Positions 35,428 through 44,930 of a stretch of 64,000 nucleotides of DNA are shown here, piece after piece; the stretch's first letter is position 1, and each line of letters opens with the position of its first letter. A program made the translations under genes and the position numbers. Origin of the DNA: Oceanicaulis sp. HLUCCA04 (lineage in GTDB: Bacteria > Pseudomonadota > Alphaproteobacteria > Caulobacterales > Maricaulaceae). Location of the stretch: assembly GCA_001314625.1 (NCBI GenBank), contig LJSH01000002.1:154458-218457 (forward strand), read 5' to 3'. Below the pieces are notes generated by a model, which did no database searches, was not told where the DNA came from, and worked only from the letters and a program-made list of their open reading frames with translations.

Positions 35428-36732
35428 ATGCGCGTTGCAATGATCGGTACAGGCTATGTCGGCCTGGTGTCCGGGGCCTGCTTTGCCGATTTCGGCCATC
35501 AGGTCACGTGCATCGACAAGAATGAGGAAAAGATTGCGCTCCTGCGGTCGGGAGGCGTTCCGATCTATGAGCCGGGCCTGGACATGCTGGTCCAGCGCAA
35601 TGTCCGCGAAGGCCGGCTGGATTTTGCCACTGACCTGACCGAGGCCGTTCGCGCCGCCGATGTGGTCTTCATTGCGGTTGGCACGCCGTCGCGGCGCGGT
35701 GATGGCCATGCCGATCTCACCTATGTTCACGCCGCCGCCGAGGAAATCGGCGCGGTGATGGACGGTTTCACCGTGATCGTGAACAAGTCGACCGTGCCTG
35801 TGGGAACAGGCGACGAAGTTGAAGCGCTCATCAGCAAGGTCCGCCCGGACGGAGATTTTGCGGTCGTATCGAACCCGGAATTCCTGCGCGAAGGCGCGGC
35901 GATTGATGACTTCAAGCGCCCGGACCGGGTTGTTGTCGGCACCGAAGACCAGCGCGCGCGCGATGTGATGCGCGAACTTTACCGGCCGCTTTTCCTCAAT
36001 GAAACGCCGATCGTGTTCACGTCCCGGCGCACATCGGAACTGATCAAGTATGCGGCGAATGCCTTCCTCGCCATGAAGATTACCTTCATCAACGAGATGG
36101 CGGATCTGTGTGAATCGGTCGGCGCGAATGTACAGGAAGTGTCGAAAGGTATCGGCCTTGACGGCCGGATCGGCTCGAAATTCCTTCATGCCGGCCCCGG
36201 CTATGGCGGGTCGTGTTTTCCAAAGGACACGCTGGCTCTGGTGCGCACCGCGCAGGAAGCCAGCACGCCGCTCCAGCTTGTGGAAGCCACCGTGCGCGTC
36301 AACGACCTGCGCAAGCGCGCCATGGCCGACAAGATTATCGCAGCGTGTGGAGGCGATGTCGCTGGCAAGACGATTGCCGTGCTGGGCCTGACGTTCAAGC
36401 CGAACACAGACGATATGCGCGAGGCGCCCAGCCTCGACATCATCCCCGCCTTGCAGGCGAAGGGTGCGCGCGTGCGCGCCTATGATCCGGCCGGCGTCGA
36501 GGAAGCCGAGAAGCTTCTCAAGGACGTCGAATATGCAACTGGCCCCTACCTGGCGCTGGATGGTGCCGATGCGCTCGTCATCATCACCGAGTGGAACGAG
36601 TTCCGGGCGCTGGACTTTGAACGCGTCAAGGCGGCCCTGAAATCACCCATCGTGGTGGATCTTCGCAATATCTACGACCCTGCCGAGATGAAGGAAGCGG
36701 GCCTGGCCTATACCAGCGTCGGACGGCCCTAG
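35428..36732 (+). CDS. ugd: UDP-glucose 6-dehydrogenase
   Basis: Ugd oxidises UDP-glucose to UDP-glucuronate with two NAD+, feeding surface polysaccharide synthesis. The 434 residues show NAD-binding RVAMIGTGYVGLVSGACFADFGHQV, active-site GPGYGGSCFPKDTLAL (catalytic Cys, about residue 260) and C-terminal GLTFKPNTDDMREAPSLDI. ATG 35428 follows AGGAG by ten bases; an upstream frame to 35296 is not homologous. It is convergent with the ManC-AGE gene, four bases apart, both in sugar-nucleotide metabolism. Confidence 0.96.
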   Translation: MRVAMIGTGYVGLVSGACFADFGHQVTCIDKNEEKIALLRSGGVPIYEPGLDMLVQRNVREGRLDFATDLTEAVRAADVVFIAVGTPSRRGDGHADLTYVHAAAEEIGAVMDGFTVIVNKSTVPVGTGDEVEALISKVRPDGDFAVVSNPEFLREGAAIDDFKRPDRVVVGTEDQRARDVMRELYRPLFLNETPIVFTSRRTSELIKYAANAFLAMKITFINEMADLCESVGANVQEVSKGIGLDGRIGSKFLHAGPGYGGSCFPKDTLALVRTAQEASTPLQLVEATVRVNDLRKRAMADKIIAACGGDVAGKTIAVLGLTFKPNTDDMREAPSLDIIPALQAKGARVRAYDPAGVEEAEKLLKDVEYATGPYLALDGADALVIITEWNEFRALDFERVKAALKSPIVVDLRNIYDPAEMKEAGLAYTSVGRP

Positions 36733-36736
36733 CGCG

Positions 36737-38908
36737 TCAGGACGAAGCCAGCGGGCCGAAGGCAGTCATCACATGGTAGAGCATGCTGGCGGGAATATCG
36801 GCCGCCAGCGGCTTGCCTTCGCGGTCATAGGCATCCATCCATCCGCCCGCACAGGCATCGGCAAAATAGCTGGTGCGCAAGCGCTCAAGCAGATCACCGG
36901 CTGAACCGGGCGTCGCTGTTTCCGGGTGACGCAGCCGTGCGCGCAACATTTCCAGCTGAGGCCACAGGCGCCGGTTGCCATCCAGCACCGCGCCGTCAGT
37001 GTCCACGCCGTTGAACGCAAAGCCGCTATCGCGGTCTTGCCCTGACGTGTCGGCAAACCCGATCAGCCTGCGCCGCCAGCTGATCAGGTCGTGGCCCGTC
37101 CGGGCCTCGTATTCAGCCAGCAGCCAGGCCCATTCATGGCAATGGCCGGGTTCTGCGCGCCAGGGTCCGGCGGGCCGGGTCCAGCCGCCAGGCAGTTCTT
37201 CGATCACCGCGCCGCTGACGGCATCAAAGAAGCTGTCTTCGAGACGGCGGACGCAAATCTGCGCGATGGCCAGCGCCTGACCCGAGCCGGTTGCCGCGTC
37301 CAGCGCCAGACAAGCCTCCAGCAAGTGCATGTGCGGGTTCGCGGCGCGCAGCTCCGGAGCCAGCTCCGGGTCGAAGAACCCCATGCCGGATTTGTCAGCC
37401 ATGTGGTCGGCCACAAATGTCAGCGCTTCCAGCGCGAGATCCAGCGCGCGCGGCTCACCGAATGCCTGATAGGCAGTGGCCCCGGCCAGTATCACAAAAG
37501 CATGGTCGTACAGGCCGCGCCGTGGATCGATATGGTGGCCCGAACGGTCCAGCCGGTGAACCCATCCGCCATTGGGCGCACGCGCCGGGCCGTCAAGATA
37601 TTCAAGACCCAGCATGGCGATGCGCCTTGCCTCTTCCGGCTCCCAGCCCAGAATGGCGGCTTCGGAGAACGCAAAGATCTGGCGCGGTATAACCCGCATG
37701 CGCCGCTCGCGATCAGGCAATGGAATTCCATCGAGCGTCAGGCTCTCCACGAAACCGCCCTTATCCTCGTCCCAGGCCGTGCGGGCCCATAGCGGCAGGC
37801 AGTCCTGCGTCAGCCAGCCGTGTGCCCAGCCGCGCGCTTCGGCTGGGACGCCCGATGCCAATTGGGCTGCGCCAACGACAGACTTGATGCCCGCCGCCTC
37901 GCTCAATGGTGTCACGATAACGGCGTCGCGGGTCGCAGCAATGGCAAGGCCCTTCACGCCCTTCACGGCAATCAACGGCCCATCAGAGCGGATATAGCTG
38001 CCTGAAACACCGTCCAGCGCAGCGGGTCCGAAAACGGCATTTGCATCCGCGTCGTGCTGCGAAAGGCCATGCAGGGCCGCGTAATCGCCGACATCGCTCC
38101 ATCCCATCGAGACCGGAACCACCGATGCGAGTTCGGTCTTCTCCATGACGGCATAATCAATGCTGATGGCGGGCGCCTTTGCGAAGGCCGGCCGGTCTAC
38201 AATCTTCGCGCCTGTTGCCGGGTCGGCTCTGGCATGATCGAGCGCATGGCGCGCTGCGGCCAATACACCGGGCGCGTGGCGTTGCAGTTCGCCGAGCATC
38301 ACCGGCGCCTTGAACAGGAAAATGCCGCCATTCCAGAAATACTCGCCGGATGCCAGATAGGCTTTTGCCGTCTCCAGATCAGGCTTCTCGACAAACGCCT
38401 GCACCTTGCGGACCGGGCCCTTCCCGCTGGCTCTGATATAGCCATAACCGGTGGCCGGGTGGTCAGCGGTGATGCCGAAAGTGACAATCTGACCGCCTGC
38501 TGCGGCGTCCGCTCCGGCACTGATGGCTTCAAGAAATGCATCAGGCTGCGCAATATAATGGTCGGCGGGCAGGATCAGGACCAGATCGCCGGGTTCCGCC
38601 GACAGCGCGGCCAGCGCGACAGCGGGCGCGGAATCGCGCGCTACCGGTTCCAGGATGAGATCTGCGCCGGGCAGGTGGGCCCGCAAAAGCGCGCCGTGGC
38701 GCGCCGACCCGATGGCGGCAACGGGCGCCATGCGCACCGTCTCCACGGCTGTGGTATCAAGCCGGGACGCGGTCTGTGCCAGCATGGACGGACCGCCCTG
38801 AAGGCTGAAAAACGGTTTTGGCCTCACCGCGCTGGACAGGGGCCAGAGGCGGGTGCCGGAGCCGCCACACAGGATGAAGGGCCTTATCGTATGCCGGTTC
38901 ATCGTCAC
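36737..38908 (-). CDS. Fused mannose-1-phosphate guanylyltransferase and AGE-family isomerase
   Basis: The 723-residue, two-domain enzyme combines two steps. Residues ~1-345 form a nucleotidyltransferase: IRPFILCGGSGTRLWPLSSA followed by RPKPFF, FVEKPDLETAKAYL and MEKTELASVVPVSMGWSDVGDY, making GDP-mannose. Residues ~355-720 form an N-acylglucosamine 2-epimerase/mannose isomerase (AGE) barrel: RVIPRQIFAFSEA, LYDHAFVIL, NPHMHLLEACLAL and EPGHCHEWAWLL. The AGE half is inferred to interconvert fructose-6-P and mannose-6-P, replacing the usual cupin phosphomannose isomerase. It is transcribed divergently from a hybrid kinase gene. Confidence 0.88.
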   Translation of the reverse strand: MTMNRHTIRPFILCGGSGTRLWPLSSAVRPKPFFSLQGGPSMLAQTASRLDTTAVETVRMAPVAAIGSARHGALLRAHLPGADLILEPVARDSAPAVALAALSAEPGDLVLILPADHYIAQPDAFLEAISAGADAAAGGQIVTFGITADHPATGYGYIRASGKGPVRKVQAFVEKPDLETAKAYLASGEYFWNGGIFLFKAPVMLGELQRHAPGVLAAARHALDHARADPATGAKIVDRPAFAKAPAISIDYAVMEKTELASVVPVSMGWSDVGDYAALHGLSQHDADANAVFGPAALDGVSGSYIRSDGPLIAVKGVKGLAIAATRDAVIVTPLSEAAGIKSVVGAAQLASGVPAEARGWAHGWLTQDCLPLWARTAWDEDKGGFVESLTLDGIPLPDRERRMRVIPRQIFAFSEAAILGWEPEEARRIAMLGLEYLDGPARAPNGGWVHRLDRSGHHIDPRRGLYDHAFVILAGATAYQAFGEPRALDLALEALTFVADHMADKSGMGFFDPELAPELRAANPHMHLLEACLALDAATGSGQALAIAQICVRRLEDSFFDAVSGAVIEELPGGWTRPAGPWRAEPGHCHEWAWLLAEYEARTGHDLISWRRRLIGFADTSGQDRDSGFAFNGVDTDGAVLDGNRRLWPQLEMLRARLRHPETATPGSAGDLLERLRTSYFADACAGGWMDAYDREGKPLAADIPASMLYHVMTAFGPLASS

Positions 38909-39131
38909 ATCCGCCCTTCCGGTCCCCGTTAGCAGCGGCTGGAGTGCTGCGCTGCATCCGGTCTTTGTCCAACAGTCCGGTTTGCCAGAATGTTACCAGC
39001 GCCCGGCTTTCACAGTGATGCGATGGCAGGCTGATTGGGGAATAGGTTACCAAATCGGTGTCATACTGACGTCAGATCGCAGCAAATCTGCATGGCCGCC
39101 AATGGCCCCGGGCAGAGACAATGAAGCAAAC

Positions 39132-41588
39132 ATGACCCTGCCACCCCTTGATGGTGAAATACTTTTCGAGACCAGCCCGCATCCGATGATGGTGTTTGAG
39201 CGGGATTCGCTGGCAATTTTGCGGGTCAATCAGTCGGCTATCACGACCTATGGTTACAGCCGGGAAGAGTTCTTGCGGCTGACGGTGCAGGACCTCAAGC
39301 CTGAAGAGGACATCCCGGCCCTCTACGATGTGGTACGCAATTCGGGCAGCGGCCCGGAGCGGCCGGGGATCTGGCGGCATCTGACCAAGGCCGGTGACAC
39401 GCGCTGGATGGATATTGCCGGGCACAATCTGGATTATGACGGCAAGGCGGCACGGCTCGCGATCATTCTTGACGTCACGCATATCGTGGAGCTCGAGCGC
39501 GAGCATGCCGGCCTCCATGCCAGTGAGATGGCCGCGCGCCAGCAGGCGGAGGCCGAGGCGCAAAGCTTCCGCTCGGTGCTGGAATCCGCCTCAGGCAAGT
39601 TTGCCGTGGTGCGAGCCGGTAATTTCGAGATTTTCGCTGTCAGCGACGAGTATCTGGCGGTGACGGGGCGTACACGCTCTGAACTGATTGGCCGCGAGAT
39701 ATTCAGCGCTTTCCCTGACAACCCCGTGGAACCTGATGCAGATGGCGTCAGCCGCCTGGAAGCAAGCTTCCGCCGTGTGTGCGATTCCGGCAGCACCGAT
39801 GTGATGGCATTGCAGCGCTATCCCATCGAAATCCCCGGTCCAGACGGTTTGGACTTTCAGGAACGCTGGTGGCACGTCGTCAACACGCCGGTGCTGGGGC
39901 CTGGTGGCCAGGTCAGCTACATCATCAACCGGGTGGAAGACGTAACGGGCTATGTCCGGGAAGGCAGTTTGCAATCTGACAGCCTGCCCGCGACGCCCGA
40001 AACGCTCATGGTCACGCATGAACTGGCGCAGGCGGCCAGGCGCATGCGTGAGCAGGAAACCAATCTGAGAACGGCGCAGGAGCTGCTCGGGATCGGGGTA
40101 TGGAAATACGATTTGGCCACCCGGACACACATCTGGTCAGACGAGGTCAAGAGAATCTACGGGGACACCTCGAAATGTCCCACCATATCGTTCAGGAACC
40201 ACGCGCGGCTGGTTCATCCCGATGACCGCGAAGCCTTGTACGCACAGTACAAGGCATTCGAGAGTTCAGGCAGCAACGCGTTTGAGTTCCAATACCGTAT
40301 TGTTCGCCTTGATAACGGGCGGATCGTGCATGTACGCGGCATTGCCGAGCGCACAGGCGAGGGCAAAGACGCGGTTCTGACCGGCGTCGTTCAGGACGTG
40401 ACACAGCGCAAACGGGAGGAAGCCGAGCTGCTGGCCGCGCGCGACGAGGCAGAACGGGCCAACCGGCTGAAATCGGAATTTCTGGCCAATATGAGCCATG
40501 AGATCCGAACGCCGCTGAACGGGGTGCTGGGGATGTCGCAAATCCTCGCGCGCACCCCTCTGGATGAGCGTCAGAAGCGTATGGTGGATACGGTCCTGAG
40601 CTCGGGCAAGGCGCTTCTGTCCATCCTTGATGATGTTCTGAATATCTCGAAGATCGAAGCGGGCCTGTTCACGCTGGAACCCGAGCCGGTATCGCTGACG
40701 GCGATGTGCGCGCGAGCCATAGACGCTGTTACAGCCGGTGCTCTGGAAAAGGGACTGTGTGTCAGCAGCCATATCGATCCGGCGCTGCCCGCGCGCGTGA
40801 TTACCGATCACCGGCGCATGGGTCAGGTGCTCATCAACCTCCTGGGCAATGCCGTCAAGTTCACCGCGTCCGGCTCGGTAACCCTCTTGGTCGAGCGCGC
40901 AGACCCCGGCCGGATACGCTTTATTGTCGACGATACAGGCCCCGGCATCCCGCCGGAGCGTATCAACATCATTTTCGACCGGTTCCGGCAGGCCGACACC
41001 GGCCCGGCACGCAGCCATGATGGTGCGGGACTGGGCCTTGCCATCTGCAAGGATTTTACGGGCCTGATGGGCGGCACCATCCATGCCCAAAGCGAGCCGG
41101 GGCAAGGATCGCGCTTCATCGTTACCGTGCCTCTGATCGAGGCTGCGGGGCCGGAATACCAGCCGCAGACGAGCGGGAGTCCGCGTGTAAGCGCACCTGT
41201 GCCCGCCCGGCTGCTGATCGCCGAGGACAATGCCGTCAGCCTGCAGACATTGCAGATGATGCTGGAGCAGATGGGCGTCTGCCAAGCCGTTCATGCCGGC
41301 AATGGCAAGGACGCCGTGATGGCTGCGCTGGCCAGCGATTTTGATGCCATCATCATGGATATCTCCATGCCGGTGATGAACGGGCTGGAGGCGATCCATC
41401 ATATCCGCTCGAGCACAGGTCCACGCGGACACACGCCGATCCTGGCGCTAACCGCGCTGGCTGAGACCCATGACAGGGATGCATGCCTGAAGGCCGGGGC
41501 CGATGCGTATCTGGCCAAGCCGGTCAATATGGAGGATCTGCGCGTGACCCTGGCGCGTCTGAATGCCATGCGAGGCGGTGGCGGGTAG
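39132..41588 (+). CDS. Hybrid PAS-domain sensor histidine kinase
   Basis: The 818-residue cytosolic hybrid kinase has three PAS-like domains (about residues 10-115, 150-275, 310-425). HisKA (EFLANMSHEIRTPLNGVLGM, phospho-His 456) and a HATPase (about 555-670, GLGLAICKDFTGLMGG) follow. A C-terminal receiver has acceptor Asp 743 in FDAIIMDISMPVMNG and Lys in KPVNMEDL. No membrane helices are present. The signal is unknown; a soluble sensor is inferred. The open frame extends upstream to 38853 through the divergent promoter region, so I use ATG 39132; ATG 39102 is possible. Confidence 0.9.
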   Translation: MTLPPLDGEILFETSPHPMMVFERDSLAILRVNQSAITTYGYSREEFLRLTVQDLKPEEDIPALYDVVRNSGSGPERPGIWRHLTKAGDTRWMDIAGHNLDYDGKAARLAIILDVTHIVELEREHAGLHASEMAARQQAEAEAQSFRSVLESASGKFAVVRAGNFEIFAVSDEYLAVTGRTRSELIGREIFSAFPDNPVEPDADGVSRLEASFRRVCDSGSTDVMALQRYPIEIPGPDGLDFQERWWHVVNTPVLGPGGQVSYIINRVEDVTGYVREGSLQSDSLPATPETLMVTHELAQAARRMREQETNLRTAQELLGIGVWKYDLATRTHIWSDEVKRIYGDTSKCPTISFRNHARLVHPDDREALYAQYKAFESSGSNAFEFQYRIVRLDNGRIVHVRGIAERTGEGKDAVLTGVVQDVTQRKREEAELLAARDEAERANRLKSEFLANMSHEIRTPLNGVLGMSQILARTPLDERQKRMVDTVLSSGKALLSILDDVLNISKIEAGLFTLEPEPVSLTAMCARAIDAVTAGALEKGLCVSSHIDPALPARVITDHRRMGQVLINLLGNAVKFTASGSVTLLVERADPGRIRFIVDDTGPGIPPERINIIFDRFRQADTGPARSHDGAGLGLAICKDFTGLMGGTIHAQSEPGQGSRFIVTVPLIEAAGPEYQPQTSGSPRVSAPVPARLLIAEDNAVSLQTLQMMLEQMGVCQAVHAGNGKDAVMAALASDFDAIIMDISMPVMNGLEAIHHIRSSTGPRGHTPILALTALAETHDRDACLKAGADAYLAKPVNMEDLRVTLARLNAMRGGGG

Positions 41589-41649
41589 GGCGCTGACCGC
41601 CATCCCGCCGCAGGGGCGAACGCGGCGAACCGGCATGAGATCAAGACAA

Positions 41650-41726
<77 letters not shown>

Positions 41727-41912
41727 GTGCAACGTTCTCTTACAGGGCTGTGCGCCGGTGTTCAATGGAGAGAAACCACGTAGCCGCTGAACGCCATCGT
41801 GCGCCGATACCGGGCTGCGCCGCCCGGCAATGTGTCAGGCCTGCGCCCGGACAGTCATGCCCGCCGCGTTATGCTTCCCAGCGGGGCCGTGAGGCCATAT
41901 ATCGGACGCATC

Positions 41913-43928
41913 ATGGATACAGCCGAGCTCATCTTGCTGGCGGCGGCAGGTCTTGTCCTGCTCGCCATTGCAGGGGTTGCCGCAACGCGGCAGGCCGGCG
42001 CTCCGCTATTGCTGATCTTCCTCGTCATCGGGATGCTGGCGGGCGAGGAAGGGCCCGGCGGGATCGCCTTCCATGCCCATGACACGGCGTATCTTTTCGG
42101 CTCGCTGGCGCTGGCGCTGATCCTGTTTGATGGCGGGCTTGGCACGCGGCTGCGCCGCCTGCGCAGCGTTCTGCGTCCTTCCCTGAGCCTGGCCACGCTG
42201 GGCGTGATCATCACCGCAGGCATCACGGCGGTGGCCGCAAAATACCTGTTCGGGCTTGGCTGGATCGAGGCCGCCTTGATGGGCGCGATCGTATCATCCA
42301 CCGACGCGGCGGCCGTCCTGATGCTGATTGCGGGCCGTGACCTGAACGCGCGCCCGCGTGTGGCGACCACGCTGGAAGCTGAATCCGGCTTCAATGATCC
42401 GATGGCCGTGATCCTGGTGGTCACGTTTGTGGCCTGGCTGACCGGCCAGGGCGCGCCCGATCCGTTTCTTGCAACGATTTCCATAAGCTGGGCCATTGTG
42501 GCCGGCGGGCTGATTGGCTGGTTTGGCGGGCGCACGATTGCCTATATCGAGCGAAAGATCGGTCTGCCCATCGGCCTGTATCCGATTTTTGCGTCGGCGG
42601 GCGCGGTTTTCCTCTTTGCGTTTGCCGAAGTGATAGGCGGTTCAGGTTTTCTGGCGGCTTATCTGGCCGGCGTATCAATGGCGTCCGCGCCCAGGCGCCG
42701 GGCTGCGGAGGCAACCGCGCGCTTTTCTGACGGGCTGGCCTGGATTGCCCAGATCGGTCTCTTCCTGATGCTGGGGCTCCTAGTCACGCCCAGTCACGCC
42801 GCCGAAGTCGCCTTGCCCGCGCTGGGACTGGCATTCGTGCTGATACTGGTGGCGCGCCCCGTTGCGGTGCTGGTCTGTCTGGCGCCAGAGCGTTTCCGGC
42901 TCAATGAGCGCGCGTTTATAGGCTGGATGGGCTTGCGCGGAGCGGTGCCGATCTTTCTGGGCGCGTTTCCGGTCCTCGCCGGTGTGGAGAACGCCAATCT
43001 CTATTTTTCCGCTGCCTTTGCCGTTGTGATTGCATCGCTGGTCATTCAGGGCTGGACGGCCGGTCCGGTAGCGCGCCTGTTCAATGTGGCGCCGCCGCTG
43101 GCGCGCGGTGGCAATCTGGCCAATGCCGGCATGATCGCAGTTGTTGCCGTGGGCTTTACGCTGGCGAGCGCCGTTGTGTCGTTCGGGGCCAATGAGCGCG
43201 GTGGCCGGACCGAGCCGATTGCACCGCTCAATGTACGCGAATTGCTGGCCGCCCTCGGACCTGAAGGGTCGTCAGGCGCTATCCGTCTGGAGAGCTTCCC
43301 CTCCGACTGGGAAAGCATGGACCCGGCCGCGCGCCGCGACACCTTTGCGCGGGTGGCGGCAGGTCTGGTGGCCGCGCAGAATGAGCGCATTGTCGAAGAG
43401 CGCGAGCAATTGCTGGTCATGCGCGCCCAGCAAGAGGCAGGCATCGCGCTGAGCCTGCCCCAGCAGGCAAGACGCGATTCGCTGGCCCGGCGTTATGGTG
43501 GCCGCTACGACGATCTTGATGACTTGCTGGCGCGCGTCGATGTGGTGCCGCCATCACTGGGGGCCGCGCAGGCCGCACTGGCCACAGGCTGGGGCAGCAG
43601 CGAAACCGCCATTGCCCGCAATTCGCTCTATGGGCGGATCCCGCGCGAAGGGCGTTTTTCCAGCCTGACCGCGGCGGCAGCCGAGTATGTGGATGTGTTC
43701 AACACCCACCGGGACTTCGCGGCATTCCGCGCCGAGCGGGCCAGGCTCAGGTCAGAGGGCGAACCGATAACCAGCCCGGCGCTGGTCGGCCTGGTCGGAC
43801 CCTATGCCGATAGCGGCGACAGCTATGCTGCACAGGTCAGCGCCGTGCTGAACAGTGCTGGACTCGCCCGCTTTGACCCCGAACAGGATGCGCGCTTTTC
43901 CGGGGAAGGCCGGGTTGGGGACGGCTAG
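41913..43928 (+). CDS. Cation/proton antiporter fused to a Bax-like glucosaminidase domain
   Basis: The 671-residue protein appears to be a fusion. Residues ~1-395 form a CPA1-type antiporter with about 12 helices (GLGTRLRRLRSVLRPSLSLA, IVSSTDAAAVLMLIAGRDL, ESGFNDPMAVILVV, PVARLF), probably exchanging K+ or Na+ for H+. One further helix (about 401-423) leads to a region homologous to E. coli Bax, a GH73-type N-acetylglucosaminidase: NERIVEEREQLLVM, LLARVDVVPPSLGAAQAAL, TGWGSSETA and FNTHRDFAAFRAERA. The catalytic Glu expected in Q-A-A-x-E-S-x-W-G is Ala 557. The extra helix would put the domain in the periplasm. The start ATG 41913 begins the transporter domain. Confidence 0.85.
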   Translation: MDTAELILLAAAGLVLLAIAGVAATRQAGAPLLLIFLVIGMLAGEEGPGGIAFHAHDTAYLFGSLALALILFDGGLGTRLRRLRSVLRPSLSLATLGVIITAGITAVAAKYLFGLGWIEAALMGAIVSSTDAAAVLMLIAGRDLNARPRVATTLEAESGFNDPMAVILVVTFVAWLTGQGAPDPFLATISISWAIVAGGLIGWFGGRTIAYIERKIGLPIGLYPIFASAGAVFLFAFAEVIGGSGFLAAYLAGVSMASAPRRRAAEATARFSDGLAWIAQIGLFLMLGLLVTPSHAAEVALPALGLAFVLILVARPVAVLVCLAPERFRLNERAFIGWMGLRGAVPIFLGAFPVLAGVENANLYFSAAFAVVIASLVIQGWTAGPVARLFNVAPPLARGGNLANAGMIAVVAVGFTLASAVVSFGANERGGRTEPIAPLNVRELLAALGPEGSSGAIRLESFPSDWESMDPAARRDTFARVAAGLVAAQNERIVEEREQLLVMRAQQEAGIALSLPQQARRDSLARRYGGRYDDLDDLLARVDVVPPSLGAAQAALATGWGSSETAIARNSLYGRIPREGRFSSLTAAAAEYVDVFNTHRDFAAFRAERARLRSEGEPITSPALVGLVGPYADSGDSYAAQVSAVLNSAGLARFDPEQDARFSGEGRVGDG

Positions 43929-44542
43929 GTGATTGTGCGCGCCAGAATGAATCCGCCAATGCCGCCGGCAATGATCAGCCCCCAGAGCCACCAGCGCACA
44001 CCGGGCTTGCGGACCGGCTCGGCCTCCAGCTCGTCTTCGCCAAACTCGTGGGCGATATCGGGCATGGTCCAGGCCAGATAGGCCGTGGGCAGTGTGAAGC
44101 AGTAGAGCAGAACGCCCCAGAATATCGTGTTCCAGTGGGTATAGCTGTCGGGCGCCCACAAGGTCAGGCGCGTATCGTCGTTAGCAACCGCCAGATAGAA
44201 GATCGCGGACGCGACCAGCCCCGTCAAAAGGTGATAGGCAAAGGCATAGGCCTTCTGACGCAGATCGCGTTCCAGATCGTCGAGTTCGCAAAGCTGCTCT
44301 CCGACAATGCGCTGCATGTAAGATGGCGCAATGTAGAAGAACGCGAAAATGGCAATCGCGATGATGGCCAGCCCGGTCAGGTTGAGGGCGAACGCACCGC
44401 TGCCGTCTCCGGCGAGGCTGGAATTGAGCGTGAGCAGGGCGCCGAGCGGATACCCTGCCAGAATAATGCCGGTAGCAAGACGCATGGAGGCGCGGCTGCG
44501 CTGTGCAACCCTGCCATTGGCGGTTCGCATGTAAAACGACAT
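43925..44542 (-). CDS. Hypothetical membrane protein partner of an XRE regulator
   Basis: The 205-residue protein has four or five hydrophobic segments (about residues 20-42, 50-72, 100-118, 138-160 and 180-198) and an acidic stretch (HEFGEDELEAEP) before the last helix. I do not recognise a family. It starts one base after the XRE gene stop, so the two form an operon; regulator plus small membrane protein is a recurring pattern. Its stop overlaps the antiporter stop (CTAG, convergent). Confidence 0.65.
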   Translation of the reverse strand: MSFYMRTANGRVAQRSRASMRLATGIILAGYPLGALLTLNSSLAGDGSGAFALNLTGLAIIAIAIFAFFYIAPSYMQRIVGEQLCELDDLERDLRQKAYAFAYHLLTGLVASAIFYLAVANDDTRLTLWAPDSYTHWNTIFWGVLLYCFTLPTAYLAWTMPDIAHEFGEDELEAEPVRKPGVRWWLWGLIIAGGIGGFILARTIT

Positions 44543-44543
44543 G

Positions 44544-44789
44544 TCATTGATCCCGTTGGTTCGCGATCCGCGAGAGCGGCTCGAAGGGTTTGAGCGAGAA
44601 GATCATTTCGACAGGCAACTCGAAATACTCCGACAGCTTCAGGGCCAGTTCGAGCGAAGGGCTGTAATCCCCGCGCTCCAGATAACCGATCGTCTGGAAA
44701 TTCACGCCCACTGAATCGGCCAGCGCCTTGCGGGACAGACCGCGTTCGGCGCGCAGCACGGGCAGACGGTTATAGATGGGTGAACTCAT
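44544..44789 (-). CDS. Small XRE-family transcriptional regulator
   Basis: The 81-residue HTH_3 protein is almost only a DNA-binding domain: RLPVLRAERGLSRKALADSVGVNFQTIGYLERGDYSPSLELALKLSEYFELPVEMIF. Regulators of this size usually act on their own operon, often one encoding a membrane protein, as here. A Caulobacter-type promoter and an 18-bp near-palindrome are upstream. Confidence 0.88.
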   Translation of the reverse strand: MSSPIYNRLPVLRAERGLSRKALADSVGVNFQTIGYLERGDYSPSLELALKLSEYFELPVEMIFSLKPFEPLSRIANQRDQ

Positions 44790-44839
44790 CGCAGCGCGGG
44801 GCCTTCATGGGCTGGGAACTCGAAATCTGCTCAGCCTAT

Positions 44840-44892
44840 TGTTTAGCGCCGTCTTATGCAGAACACAAGCGTTTTGTTGTATATGTATAACA
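44840..44892 (-). promoter_or_regulatory. Promoter and operator candidate for the XRE/membrane-protein operon
   Basis: On the minus strand TTGTGT (44863-44868) and TAAACA (44840-44845), spaced 17 bases, form a promoter with the Caulobacter-like GCTAAAC at the -10. Just upstream, 44875-44892 is an 18-bp near-palindrome TGTTGTATATGTATAACA (seven of nine pairs). A regulator bound there could affect RNA polymerase access. Confidence 0.45.
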
Positions 44893-44930
44893 TTTAATGG
44901 AATGAGAGGTGCGCGTCCGGCATGCAGCGC

